A stretch of DNA of 64,000 nucleotides. It comes from Dermacentor variabilis. Its lineage: Eukaryota; Arthropoda; Arachnida; Ixodida; Ixodidae. This document shows, piece after piece, positions 11,164 through 28,047 of this stretch (position 1 is its first letter; every line of letters starts with the position of its first letter). Below the pieces are notes generated by a model that worked only from the letters and a program-made list of their open reading frames with translations, was not told the origin of the DNA and did no database searches. A program made the position numbers and the translations under genes. The stretch spans positions 133,541,105 through 133,605,104 of the forward strand of contig NC_134572.1 in assembly GCF_050947875.1 (NCBI RefSeq), written 5' to 3'.

Positions 11164-12277
11164 AATTAAATACAATGCAGACACGCGTATATAGGGCGGT
11201 GCTGGAAGCACTTCGCATGCCATGTTTCTCGCTCTCTGTTGTCTTTGTTTCAAGGAATTGAGAAGTTTGTCTTGCCAGTTATATAGTAAGATGAACATCG
11301 CTTTTGTCAGGTAGCGCTAGTGTATGGTTGCACAAAATATTGCTTTAGGAAGAGTAACACGGTAATTGTAACACGTAACGCGTAGAATGAATGAGACGTA
11401 CAATAATACATAGAATAACATGTACAACACGACGTTCAGAGTGCAACACGTATGAGTTAACCCGCAGACGCTGTGAATGCTTCACAAAAGTTTAATGAAG
11501 CATCGCACTTTCTTAAACCAAAATTTTACAAAATGTCAATCTTCTTATCAGAAGAAACAAATATATAGGACAGGTGTGTTCTTCGTCCCACAAAGTGAAC
11601 TTGACGGTACATTTCACATAACCTTTCTTTTTCTTTCTTAAGTTCAGACATTTTCTTTCTTATCGCATGAAGCCTATAGCGTAGTTCGACCTTTTATTGT
11701 CCATTACCTGAAGAGGCCATTACTTCCACCAAAGAAATGGGGATGTCCAGGTAGCTAATTAAAAGAACCATCAATTAATTTGCTCTGTATAGTCCCTTCA
11801 AGATTCATGTTGCTATTGCGAAATTGAAGCAAACCAGTAGTGATGTAATGTCTGGTTAGCAATAATCGATACTAGCACCACTTTAGGGATGCACGCCCTC
11901 AAAATCAGCTATACTGTGCACTGGCGGAGAGAGGTATCTTGAAAGTGGCACTTGTCCTAACATTTCACTATTGCACCGTTTCAATTTCGACATCGCAACA
12001 TCTGCCATAAATGTATAGTTAACAAGATCAGCAACGAATTATATGCCTGGAAATTTTGTTTGATCATGAAGGCAACTTCAGCCTCTTCCAGAAACACACA
12101 CACATATGTTGCAACAGAACTGCTGGTTGGCCTAGCTAAAGGACATGTTTTTTTTTTTGCCGCAATTTAAAACAGACACAAAAGGAAGACACATAAAAGA
12201 CTGCCCGTGTTGTCTTCTATGTGTCTTCTTTTTGTGTGTGTTTTAACTTGTGGCTAAATACATGTGTTTTTGCAAAC
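11164..12277. other. No recognised gene
   Basis: AT-rich sequence with only short frames; nothing identifiable. Confidence 0.4.
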
Positions 12278-12435
12278 ACATGTATGTATGTATGTATGTA
12301 TGTATGTATGTATGTATGTATGTATGTATGTATGTATGTATGTATGTATGTATGTATGTATGTATGTATGTATGTATGTATGTATGTATGTATGTATGTA
12401 TGTATGTATGTATGTATGTATGTATGTATGTATGT
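12278..12435. repeat. Perfect (TATG)n microsatellite
   Basis: About 39 uninterrupted copies of a 4-bp unit. Cys-Met-Tyr-Val and Thr-Tyr-Ile-His frames crossing it are artefacts. Confidence 0.98.
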
Positions 12436-13342
12436 CTTCGAAAACACAAAACCAGAATGTCCAGTCGGAGCCCAGTATAACGAACCCGGATAACGAGAAT
12501 TAATGTTTACACTGAACAGGATAAACTTCCTGAGCCATAAAACAAAATACCTTCCTAATAGCGAAATGTATCTAACTCGCAGTGCCAAAATGCAACTTGC
12601 ATGCCGCGAACACGACCTTTTAGAGAAGTTAATTTTTTGTGTGTGTGTTCTTTTTTGTCATCTTTTTTTTAAGTGCCGGTACTGTGCATTCCGATAATGA
12701 GGAAACTAGATTGCAAATTGACTACACAATCACGAGCATCGATTATGCCATGCCATTCTTAGTGACGCTGAGGAAAAGTTGAAGGCACATGAAACATTCA
12801 CTGCCTGCTGCGCGCAGTTAATTTTTTTTTTCAGCAGGTTATTTCCCTTTTTGCTCCTTTTCCCTAGTGGATAAAAATCAACACATAACAAACAACACAA
12901 CAGGAAACACATCAGGAAAATTCGTTTAAATTCCTTATAGGCCCGTTTCGTTGGATTACTTGAGATTCCGAACCCCTCCCCCACCTTCTTTTTTTATTTG
13001 CGCATAAGCACATTTGTTATCAACTGATTCGACTATACATAAACAGCACTGGCGCGTTTATTGTTTCGTTCAGTAACTTAATGTCAGGATATATATGGTA
13101 GCGTGTTGAATAGAGTGGGTCAATACTCTGTCTCACGTAATTAAATAAACGAAAGAGAATGTGTGCTTGTGTTTACCAAAAGTGTTTGCGACAGCAGAAA
13201 AGTTACGCATCTACAAAAAAAACGGAGATGTGGAAGGTAATGAGTATAAAAGCCGAAAACTTTGACTTTTATTTTTGTAAAGCTAAGCACTTCGCTATAT
13301 AACAGAAAGATGTACTGAAACCACCGCTGTTGTGCCATGTTA
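12436..13342. other. No recognised gene
   Basis: No domain, RNA or element end recognised. Confidence 0.4.
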
Positions 13343-13566
13343 TACTGCGTGTCCCAGCTAACGTTAGTCAAGCCATTGAACGAAAAAAAAAATTACATAG
13401 CACGATGTGAGATACAATGTTAAAACTTATGGTGTTCTGTCGACAGAGATCTGACGACCGAATACTGTATCTCAAAGTCGCATCTTGTTCGGTGTGTTAT
13501 TATCTCTTTCCTTTTTTTTTTTTTTTTGTTGAACAGCTTGGCTAAAGTTAGCTGGAACACCCTATA
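13343..13566. mobile_element. MITE with TIRs, TA-flanked
   Basis: The left end TGTCCCAGCTAACGTTAGTC (from 13350) and the reverse complement of the right end (TGTTCCAGCTAACTTTAGCC) pair over about 45 bp, into an A-run on the left and a T-run on the right. TA flanks both ends. At 224 bp it has no coding capacity. TIRs with a GGGTGTYCCAGCTAA core and TA flanks fit a Tc1/mariner-type MITE. Confidence 0.75.
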
Positions 13567-14459
13567 CGGCGCAGCTTTCTTTTCTTCTTATGTATGCTGC
13601 ATCTCCCAACAAATGACTGAAAGTTTTTGTGTTTGAAAAAATGCTCGACGATAAAGGAAGCGTGTAGTTTCGTCTGCTGGTCTTACATCTGTGAGGACAA
13701 ACAGTACGTCTGGCTGTTTATAGTTTGACCATCCGAGCAATTAATCATTCTGTCCTTTATTTGATTTAGTAGATGTCGCCAAGTGGTCTGCCAGGGTTGC
13801 GCCATAAACTCGCCCTTTGAGTTATTATAGGCCGTGAAAGCCTGGCAGCAACTTTATTGCTCAATCGCTAACTACAAGTGCCGGAGCCTAAAGCGCTCAC
13901 TCGTTCACTAACCTGACCACACGTTGGCAATGTCAAAGGGAAAGCGTGACCAAATGCGGAGCTTGGAAACATTTCGCAAATGGGCGCAGTGGTCTTAACG
14001 GCCAGCGCAGCAGCACCGTGAACGCATTACAATGTGTCGTTGTGCCGTCTAAACACTGCCAAACACTGCCACAGCCATCTCGCAGATGGTTCAGACTGGT
14101 AAGCTGCCCAAATTACTTTTTCTTCTTCCACGTTGAGTAAACGCAGGCAGGTTTTAAAATAAAATGGAATAAATCTGCTGTGGTTATACGTATGTTCGAC
14201 AGCGGCAGACGGATCGTAACGCCTTGTCTAAATAAGCGGTGACCCACAAAGCAAACAAATTACCCATAAGCCGCAGAAGTGCAACACGGGAATCGAATAA
14301 CGATCCATCTTCTCCAAGAGCCGGCAGCGGGAACCCGCACGCTGTCCACTTCCTGATGCCATGCGCAAAAGTGATCGCGGTAGCCGGATAACAGCAATCA
14401 GCGTCTTCTTACGCAAGAACGCTTCGGTATATTTACCTACGGCCAGATAAATCGGCCGT
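13567..14459. other. No recognised gene
   Basis: Only short frames; nothing identifiable. Confidence 0.4.
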
Positions 14460-15545
14460 TATGAATCACACCGCGAGCTGGGCTAACGCTCGTCCAGGCC
14501 AGAACGCGCGCACGCATACCAGGCCCCGGTTCTTTTCCAGCCGATAGCGAAAGTCGTCAGTGCGGTGTCAAAGGCTCGACTCGTTCAAGGTCTCTCTCTC
14601 TCTCTCCTGTCGAAGGAGCACACGCCGAGCGCATGCTTTCCCTCGCGGTCGCGCTGAGAATTGTGAAGCTCGCTCGCTCGCTCGGTCGGTTGGTCCGGCC
14701 GGTCTCGTTTCTCTCGGTCTACGCGTTGCCTCGCGAGCCCGACGACCTTCACCGGCATCTCGGCGGTACACCTTGGCGAACGCTGCGCGGCTGCAATCGC
14801 CGTTTCGACAAGCGCGCGTTCGGCGGGAGGCGTTTTGTGCGCACCGCTGTTGCACGCAGAGAAAAAAAACGGGACGGCTGTCTGACCTGCAGCCGCAGTG
14901 AAACGCCGGATCCCCGAGAGTATACGTAGCTGGCGTGGGTTTCAGCAGGGATATAGGGGCGGGGGCATGGCCTGCACGTGCTCTCTCCCTCTCGCTCTTT
15001 CTGCTTAGCGTCTACGGCGTCGCGCGCGCAGCCCGCTGTAAGGAAGTACAGCGCTCGCTGCTGCCGAACCTGGTAATTTCATTGCCGTTGCATGCGATCG
15101 ACACACGCACACACGCAGTGTGTACTAGTAGTGTAGTAGGCTCGGAAAGAACGTGGCCTGCCCCTGCCGGCGCCATCCCAGCCGAGTTTCACGTCGCCAC
15201 GTTGCTGCCGGGGGCTGTGCTGCTGTTTTCTCCTTGACTGTTACACAGTGCGCGCGCGCACCGACGCGGATCAGTGGTCAGACGGCTATCGATTCATTAG
15301 CATGCAAGCGAGCGAGCCGCCCGCGCGGTCTCGGTTGCGTAACGTGAACTTCATGACTTCCTTGTGCCAGATTTTTCTCGTCCTTATGCGAGCGGACGCA
15401 CACACGCACGCACAAACACGCATACACACTCACCTGGGGCGGCGAAGGTGCGTTGTGGCATTTTGTCTTTCGCTAGACGGCGCGCTGAAATGAGTGAGTG
15501 CGCCTCGACGTGTTTTCCAGTACGTCGGTCGAGTGTGCGTGTAAG
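14460..15545 (+). promoter_or_regulatory. GC-rich block, possible promoter / non-coding first exon
   Basis: Base composition changes sharply here to GC-rich, CpG-rich sequence with CT and CA runs. It ends at a GTAAGT splice-donor-like site (15540-15545). Frames on both strands are open only because of composition (Arg/Ala/Ser-rich). A CpG-rich 5' UTR exon is possible but unproven. Confidence 0.2.
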
Positions 15546-15614
15546 TTATCGGGAATAAAATGAGTTGTAATGAGGAATATGTCAGGTCGAGTATCAGTGG
15601 GTGATACTTCTTTT

Positions 15615-15917
15615 TTTTAGATTAAATTGGAAATGGTTGGGCAACTTATGTGTCCCCTGCTTCTCCAGAAACAGTAAATTGTTCGATGATCGAAGGGGGA
15701 TAACGTGAGGTGATATGAAAAAAGTTCCGTCATGCTCAGCTCGGATCTGCGGCACCAAGTCCGGGCCGTCCAGCAAGCTGAGGGAGCCGCCAAGGTCCAA
15801 CAACCCTTGGCCGAAATCTAGGCGGCGTCCAGGCCCACCCCACCAAACCGCAGGGCACTCAATGAAGTTATTTGAATGAATGAATGAATGAATGAATGAA
15901 TGAATGAATGAATGAAA
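15615..15917 (+). mobile_element. LINE-like 3' end with (GAAT)n tail
   Basis: Sequence with GCTCAGCTCGGATCTGCGG, CAAGTCCGGGCCGTCCAGCA and CAACAACCCTTGGCCGAAAT leads into CACTCAATGAAGTTATTT and a (GAAT)n tract at 15873-15917. The arrangement matches a retroposon 3' UTR with a tetranucleotide tail. No coding region is visible and the clade is not determined. Confidence 0.5.
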
Positions 15918-16293
15918 ACACATTTTGTGAACGTGCTTAAACGGTTAGTATCGAGGGAGGAATTTTCGCCTGTCTTGTCGCTGATTTATACACTTAGTTG
16001 CGAGGTGCACAGTTGAGGCGCTCAACTTCTTTTTTATTATTTTACAGTGCATTTTGCTGAGGGAAAGTTTCAAGGCAACTCTTGGCGATGGTGCGATTAT
16101 TTCGACAAAGAGTAAGGTTTCCGTATATTAACTTAAAACGTGTGCATTGAAACCACGCTAAAGCCGAAAGATGAATGAATGTTCAGGAGCGGAAGGGTTG
16201 CATGAAGTAAATTGTTCCTGTCACTCTAAGAAATAGCAGGTTTTTTTCGACCATGCATAATCAGTTACATGTGATCAGGCTTCCGGGGCAGAG

Positions 16294-16324
<31 letters not shown>

Positions 16325-16795
16325 GCTAGTGCTTCTCCCTTCACTTTTCCTTCATTTCTTTCTGTATTTTTGGAACGGAAGCCATGCAATATATATGGGC
16401 CAAGTGCTCAAAACATGCGGGGTTGGTCTTTAATTTGATGTTTGGGCGTCATCTGCACCTTTACTTTTATATCAAGACAAATCGCCAAGATTCTGAGCTA
16501 TAACGTAGCATGGTAATACATATTTCGTGAATCCCACACCTAAATCTGTTGGTTGGCTTATAGGTTGATTTATTCCACAATAATATTATTATTATCATTA
16601 TTTGTTTTGAAAACATATGCACATTTTACAACAACAATGACATTCCACAATGCAATAATGCAAGTTGCACCCCGCTTTTACCACAATAGTTTTGTACAGT
16701 GCTCCGTATATCCCCTTAATGCATTCTACCACAGGAGTCAATTGCAGATGAATACTGTGCTGGTCGAGAAATATTGCCAAAATCTCCTCCTCGGC
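15918..16795. other. No recognised gene; short (TTG)n at 16294-16324
   Basis: Nothing identifiable except a 31-bp (TTG)n microsatellite and an ATT-rich patch near 16580. Confidence 0.4.
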
Positions 16796-17110
16796 GGATA
16801 GAGAGAGAGTGAGCAGGAAAGACAAGGAGGTTAAACAGATGTGAGCTTCCGGTTTGCCTTCGTACGCGAGGGTGGGCAAAAGTGGATTAAAGAGATGGGA
16901 TGAAGATAAAGATAAAAGCAAAACGAAAATGAAATCAAAGCAGGAATTGCTACACAGACGTTCGCAAACACTGGTGGATTGCAAATAGGGCAGTAATTCT
17001 GGTAAGGCCTTCTGATGTGACGATGAAGTGGACAAATGCCTTAATATTGTGTCTCTGTAGGTTTTCGACTTGTTTCCACCGCCAAACTGACGGCTCAAGC
17101 ACGATGGAAG
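16796..17110 (-). mobile_element. I-type LINE 3' end, minus strand
   Basis: The minus strand reads FGGGNKSKTYRDTI and then frameshifted ORF2-end text, a CT-rich 3' UTR, and the family tail GTTTAACCTCCTTGTCTTTCC (reverse complement of 16816-16836). It ends in a short CT run by 16800. It is 5'-truncated and decayed. Confidence 0.6.
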
Positions 17111-18719
17111 GAACTCCCATTTCTATTATACTTATTTAGTTCCTCCTTTAAACACAAGTTCACCACTGTCGGGGATTAAATGTCTGTGCGTCAGATGTCC
17201 CTCTCGAATGTTATCGAGATCCAACGTCTTTACACGGAGCAACAAAGGATTCTTATTGATTGAAAATACACTGCCTGGAGAAGCTTTTTAATTTGGCTCG
17301 CGTTGCTTCCTTTCAGTGCCCCAGAGAGATGCCTTGTAGTTCGAGTCGCGAAACCTTACTGCTATGATTCGCAATAAAAAAAAAAAAGCGTGCGCTTCTG
17401 GTAAATGGGCTCAGAACAGGTAAATTAACTCGGGTGACGCACTCACCAGCTGCTCAGACACGTGATCGGTGCGAAACTGTAACGAATAAATGTACATATG
17501 ACCTACTGTCTATCAAAAGGTTCATGAAATCCTTATTGCATTATCCCGCAGACTCTTTTTTTTTTTCAGGCAGGTGACAGTCACCCTTCGCTAAATTCAG
17601 TTGCGGCTTTTTGGACCCTCAAAGATTCAAAGCCACGTACAAGTCGACACGAAGATCGAAGCACTTCCCAACCAACCCAGCGAAACGCACAACCGAAGAA
17701 GGCACGCGGCTTTTGGCTGCTGGCATTATAACTCCTCACGGTGAACCATGAAGGCGCCCTGCGCAGCAGATCATCCTCCCCCCCTCACCTGAAAAAAGAA
17801 CACAAGACAGAATAAAGCCCTCGTCCATATATACTCTTTAATAAAATACACGTTACGCGTCGATAGCGAGAAGAGATAAGTTTTCCCCGCCAACGATCGA
17901 AGGAGAGAGCCCGAATTTGAAACAAATAGACGCGGCGACCACGCGCCGCTCGTAGGGAGCCGGTGAATCCGTGCGTATGTGCGTGCGTATCTACGCTTCA
18001 GAAACGGTGTCGAGAAGTAGAACGTAACAAAATATAAGAAGGAATCGGAACACTGAGCGCCTGGTGGGCAAGCGAGCGGCAAGCACCAAAACCGAATTGC
18101 AAAGAAATTATATCTCAATGGCAGCCGGTGCTGCTTGAGCGGCGGCGACGCTCCTCTTTATGATTTATAGAGTGGGCTCGAATGAGGAATGAGGGACGCG
18201 CTCGATCCCCATAATCCCCTTTATTCGCTTTTTGTCTCCCCATCGCGGGAAGCGCCGCTTCCCCTTTCGGCGTCGCCCCGGAGGAAGCGGCGTCGGCTGT
18301 GGTGCTCGCCGCTCCGTTCTCCCGATTTGAGGATATCCCCTCCCCGGCCGTCCGCCGCACGCCAACTCCTCCCCCGCGCTCAGCGACGCAGGCTCCCTTC
18401 GCGGGCGCCGTCCCTTCCCTTTCCCGAACGAGCGGCGGGAAGCGACGACGGGCTCCTCTGATCCCCTGACGCATTCACTGTCTTTTGCACCCCCCCCCTT
18501 CATTTTATTCGCTCAATTCTTTCCTTTCCGCTTTGTGCCTCTTTCGAGCACCCGGAATGTTTATACACTTACTTGTTATCGCTGTTTCAGCTAGCGTTCT
18601 AGCTCCATTTTCTTGACGCCTTTATGTTGCTCGCGTCCCTTCTCGGGAAGACTAGGTGGCGTATGCATTGGCGATATAAACTGCGCGGATGGATTGAGCG
18701 AATACGGTTAGGGGCTGTC
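17111..18719. other. No recognised gene; GC-rich patch at 18120-18480
   Basis: Overlapping Arg/Pro/Ala-rich frames on both strands at 18115-18503 reflect composition. I see no domain. Confidence 0.4.
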
Positions 18720-19122
18720 AACTTTCAGGACCATGACGTGTGTCTGAAGCCCATCTTTTGAAGCTAAACGACCTACTCTACAAGCTAAACTCGGCCTATT
18801 AGATAATAGAGTGCTCTCGGAGGAAAATATCCTGGAACCATGGGCTACGCATTCGTGCATGTGAAAGGCCACAATAGCACTTCTACGCTTCTTGACGGCT
18901 ACTGCATGGACTGTACGAGCGCTTGTGAGAGTGGACATTCCTCTGCGACTGACTCGGTGAAAGACTGACTCTGTATTATTTTTCTTCTCTCCTTTATTGA
19001 TCTCCTTCTTCTTTATTCTTCCCCTTTCCCCAGCCCCAAGTGTAGAGTAGCCAACCGGGCACGTCCTAAGTTAACGTTCCTGCCTTTCCCTTTTCGTTTC
19101 TCTCTCTCTCTCTCTTGTAACT
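18720..19122 (+). mobile_element. I-type LINE 3' end upstream of the larger LINE
   Basis: One frame gives ILEPWATHSCM, a stop, then KATIALLRFLTATAW, equivalent to the ORF2 C-terminus of related copies. The 3' UTR contains GTTAACGTTCCTGCCTTTCC (19070-19089) and a CT run to about 19117. It directly abuts the gag remnant of the next LINE copy, so two insertions lie head to tail. Confidence 0.6.
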
Positions 19123-19582
19123 TGGTTTTCATTTTTTTCTCGCGAAACACGAAAGGCTGCCACATCGCCAAACTAATCCAGAGGCGTCATCACCTCGCCT
19201 TTTGAAACAGCAGTCCTTGAGCGAGAACAGGCGACATTTATGACGAAGAAGCCCAGAAAAGTGCTCATGACGTTGCTTAGCCTGCACTATCAAATGCACG
19301 CCGACCTGCTGAGCTTCGGCAGCGTACATCGCCTTCATCGAACGTAGCTCTTGCTACCGACAATTTGCCTGAACAGGAAGTGCAGGTGGTCATTTTGCTG
19401 AAGTCGCTAATGGCTTCAGCAAAATTCGCACAGCTTTGGGAAAGGCACAAACTCCGTCAGCTCGGTGCGTTTTACAAGTGCTTGATGCGTTCGCCCCTGT
19501 GCTTGAAAGCTTGTGCTAGAAACATGTTTCACCCACATCTGCAAAAGCGACCCTTTCAAGAAGTCAAGAATGCCCCAATTCA

Positions 19583-22500
19583 TCAGTGTAATGCGAGAGG
19601 ACTGAAATAACGTATTTCCGATTTTTCGCCAATCAGTGTATGTAAATCGGTTCCTGGTGCTAGTCATCTGTGAACCAAACTTGTCAAATATCCTCAGATT
19701 ATCAGGATACAAGGCTTTTTTTTTTTCGCCACGTGTGACAAAAGTAGCAAGGTCTTCGTTTATGTTCGCAAGAAGCTCACCTATGTGGCTTAGGCCATGC
19801 CTCCCCATGACGAGGACCAGTATGTGTACCTTAGCATAAAGAAGAAGAGGCTCTACTTCGCACTCGTCGCCAACGGTTGTCTCGTCTCTTTGTTGTGGGT
19901 TGTCCTAGGTGCATGCGCTGAGTTTTTCAATTTCAAGATACTATATGTACCAACTAGCCCCAATCGAAGTTTTGTTGAAGTTATATTTCCTCATGAAGTC
20001 GTTTAGATTGCAAAATGCTTGAAAATGTTTTGATGACACCCTCTAGTCCTAGGATAACCAGGGGAGATTGTAATGCCCATTACCCACTTTGGGGAAGTAG
20101 AAGAATCAATTTAAGAGGCGGGACTCCTGTATCTTTTGCTTCGGGCCATGACCTCTGCCTCTTGAACGACGGCAGCCCGACATTCTTTAGAAGGTCATCG
20201 TATAGCAGCTCCCTAGATCTGACTTTGGTATCATTATGCCTTATTTCGAGCGTATGCTGCATTACTGACTTGGAAACACGTGGAAGCGACCATATTCCTA
20301 CTTACGTTGCCATCAAAGGTCTAAGCAGTACGTCCTCCCCTATGGTCTCTCGAACAATTGATTGGTCCGCATTTCAAGTATCTATGAAAGCTGAGTGCAA
20401 AAGCGGCTTTGCACGTAGCACAGAGCTTGTGATTGCGGACGCAATGCACACTGCAACATGCTGCTTTTCATTGTCAGCTATTCGCACAGACTTTGACATT
20501 GAATTGGAAAGGCTTCGTACAGTACGTAGGTGCGCTGAGTAGAGATATAGGCGCACAAAGTCGATTCTAATACTTAGGGAGGCCAGGCGAACGCAGAAGA
20601 AAATACGTGGTCGCATGCACAAATTAGACAACGAACGATGAAAATCATTCTGTTACTCGTTGGGCCCCGGCAAAGAACTCTCTCACGTATGGCAAATTCT
20701 CCACGGCCTTCGCTCTTCTCCTCAGCAACGTCACCCTTTTAAGGTATTGACTCTCCACCAAGTCTGTGAGGAAGTGGATGCTAGAGAAGGCTTTTGTGAG
20801 ACAATTGCAGGTGGCAGAGGAATAAAAAATGTGGAATTGTACGAAGTTCCGTTCATGCAAGATTCGGCAACGGACGAACCTTTCTCCACGGAAGAACTGG
20901 ATGCAGCTCTGGCCATTTGCAGGCGTTCCTCCTCGCCGGACCCGGTAATATAACCCACGCTGCTCTACGCCACCTTCACCATGAAGCACAAGAGATCCTG
21001 CTACGTCATCTCAAGGTTTCATGGATTGATGCTGTTCCCTCTGAGTGGAAGCGTAGCCGTCTTATCCCAATTCTAAAGCAAAGGAAATCTCCCCTTTGAA
21101 CAAACACCATATCAGCATATTGCTCTCGCCAGCTGTGTTTGCAAGTTGAAATGATGAAAAGGATCATCCCAACGCGCCTCGAGTGGTTTCTTGGACATTA
21201 CAATGTTTATACACACGCGATGGCAGGCTATCGACGTGTTCGTTCGTCGGTCGACAACGTCATTGATCTTGTGTCCTCAGTTCAAGAACAGAATTCATTG
21301 AAACGTCTCTCCGTATTGCTATTTCTAGACGTGAAGGGGCGCTCATGATAATGTTTTTCGTGAAGCCATTCTTGACGCGTTCGTGGCCGCTGAAATCGGA
21401 GGCCACACTTTTCTGTGCATTCGGAGCTACTTGACCTGAAGGAGCTTCTTTGTATTCATCGAAGATGGTCAAACTACTGACCTCTACACCAGCCGTGGAG
21501 TTCCACAAGGTGACATTTCGAGTCCAGTTTTCTTAAACCTAGCTCTGATTAGGCTGGCGTAGTCTGTCAATTTACGTAGGCGACATTTGCCTCTAGGCTT
21601 CAGGAGTAACGTACTCGCCTACAGGAGTAACTCGCCCGCAGTACCTCGCCATGGTCCCAGGCTGTAACGTGGACATCTGCTTATCTTCAGAAACAAGGCC
21701 TCGGTGTCTCAACAGCAAAATGCGCATTAGTCGCCTTGACGCGAAAATCGATTACTGCATATATCCGGCGTCTATAAATGGCCAGGCTATCTAGCACAAG
21801 AGAACTCATCGATTATTAGGAATCGTTGTCGACCGCGACCTCTCCTGAAGCCTCCATGTATCCTACCTAAGGAAGAGACTTCTCTCGATCAGTCTAGTCA
21901 CCTTTCAAAGCCATCGCTGGAAAAATGTAGAAGCCGTCGGTGTGTTCTATGATTCAACTGTAGAAGGCATTTTTTCTTGACTTTCTTGCGTTACAGCACT
22001 CCGGTGCTGTCAAGCATCCAGAAGACAAATCGCAGTGTTCTTGACAGCATGCAAGCTCAAGCGCTTAGAACCTATCTCGGTCTACCGCGATGCGCTTCAA
22101 CAGCCGTAACAGTTGTCAGCGCCAAGGAACATCCCACCAGTACGTATGTCGTCACAGACACCCTTGGAAAATCATTTTCGTCACATTTCCGGACTCCAGT
22201 CTGAACGTCTTGTATCTCTCTCGGAAAGTAGACCAGATGGAAATCTTTCGGGCATTGTAGCCTCGTACCGATCCTCTTATCCATCCGATTTCACACCTGC
22301 AGCAAGATCACCTTGTCCTTTGTGGTGTCTCCGGCAGCCACAAGTGCGGCTTTCCGTTCCAGGAGTTGGAAAGATGTCCGACTTGCCAACTTGTGCCTTG
22401 AATCAAGCATCTCTACATCTACTGCATGATTCATACTCTGTTCTCCGAGTAAAAGATACTCGGACAGGGGCCACACCCGTCACTGGCACGAAAAGTGATT

Positions 22501-23564
22501 CGTGCACTAATACACTACTTGCACCGGCTTAAGAGACCGTTTATAATGTCCCTGTGCATCCTCCCACACGCACTCAGTCCTTACTCACTCCTTTTTTTCC
22601 TTTTTCTATTCCCCTTTCGCCCACCCCCAGTGGAGAGTAGCAAACCGGGTGCTCGTCTGGTTAACCTCCCTGCCTTTCCTGTCCTTGCTCTTTCCCTCCT
22701 ACCCTAATGGAGCTCACATTTATTCAGATGACTCTTCTACTACAACCAGCTCTATGGTGCGGGAGTTATTCCGTTGGCGTCATTCTGCAAGGAGTTCAAA
22801 ATCAGCCCCGCCACAAGATCGACAGAGTCCTAAGTTTCCGCCTTCCGTGGCACAGTGCTGTATGTGCAGCAACAGTCACCAGATCACTGGGCTATATTCT
22901 GTGACTCAATGACAGCCCTGCAATCATTCTTATCAGCTCTGCGCCGCAGCCCACGTGAACAATTAGTTGTGGAAATACCATTACGCTACCATCAAGTGGT
23001 GTACAGAGGCCACGACAGTGTATTTCCGTGGCTACCTCGGCACTACAACATTGTTGGGAAGGAAAGTGTCGACAAAGCTGCCCGCGAGGCGCATGGTGAA
23101 TAAGAAAGCCCCTCGATACCATTGTCGAGAACGGATGCAGCACGGCACCTCAGCGGTCTTGTCCATATTATTACTCTAAGACAATGGAATTCACTGGAGC
23201 TCACCAACCGGCGCCAATATGCCATGGCCCCACATATGAGATTTACAATTTTTACCCGGCTTTACTCGACGGGAAGAAACGTTACTGTGCCCCTTACGAG
23301 TACGGGTTTCTTTCACAAGCGCCTGCTCATTCCTAATTGCCGAGTTCAATTGGAATGGCGGACAGTCCCAATTGCAGCACATGGGGTGTCGAAGAAGCGA
23401 CCAAACATCCCCTGTGTGACTGCCCCACCTACGAAGATGAGAGAAGTGCCCTTCAGACAGGTTTGGGGCAATTACACGACCGACAGGCCTTTCACAGAAG
23501 AGAAGGTCTTGCGCCCGAAGCCTATATAATGCGTCCGCTATGTGCAAGGCCACTAAGGCCCTAG
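19583..23564 (+). pseudogene. I-type LINE ORF2 relic (endonuclease-RT-RNase H)
   Basis: Start chosen by match to the minus-strand copy: QCNARGLK at 19590 equals QWNARGLK there. Endonuclease blocks are GDCNAHYPLWGS (Phe replaced by Cys in the usual GDFN) and ETRGSDHIPTYVAIKGLSS. RT blocks are GYRRVRSSVDNVIDLV, LLFLDVKG followed by a frameshift (about 21340), and GVPQGDISSPVF. The catalytic YADD box reads YVGD (21572-21583), so the first Asp of that pair is Gly. RNase H text (WAIFCDSMTALQSFLSALRR) lies after the nested fragment. Many stops and frameshifts separate these pieces. Confidence 0.8.
22440..22705 (+). mobile_element. LINE 3' tail nested inside RNase H of another LINE
   Basis: ORF2 text just before RNase H (LHLLHDSY, to about 22440) is followed by unrelated sequence ending in a complete family tail (AGTAGCAAACCGGGTG, then GTTAACCTCCCTGCCTTTCC at 22660-22680). 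ORF2 resumes at about 22706 with an HIYSDxSSTTTSS-like RNase H start. I could not define target duplications by eye. Confidence 0.55.
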
Positions 23565-23748
23565 TGCGTTTTTTGAAATGCACCAGTCTGTATGACCGCG
23601 TCTCACTGACTCAGTGATGAAGGCTTGTGTGTGTCTCAGTGCGAACTGTGAACTTCTCTCTTCCTTCTCTTTCAAACTCACTTCCCCTTTCCCAGTGCAG
23701 GGTAGCCTACCGGGCTCAGCTTCGTTAACGTCCCTGCCTTTCCCTTAT

Positions 23749-23750
<2 letters not shown>

Positions 23751-23812
<62 letters not shown>
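23751..23812. repeat. (TC)n tract ending the LINE
   Basis: Thirty-one TC units directly following the LINE 3' UTR, so probably the element's own tail expanded as a microsatellite. Confidence 0.95.

Positions 23813-28047
<4,235 letters not shown>

Larger units (their letters stand above)
19125..23812 (+). mobile_element. Decayed near-complete I-type LINE, with nested LINE tail
   Basis: In order: a gag C-terminal remnant (19125-19560), AP endonuclease (19583-20560), reverse transcriptase (20640-22200), RNase H (22706-23250), a Cys-rich C-terminus to 23564, and a 3' UTR with the family tail (23724-23743) ending in a (TC)n tract. The same family is represented by the minus-strand copy at 35030-46060. 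A second LINE tail (22440-22705) is inserted at the start of RNase H. Confidence 0.8.
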
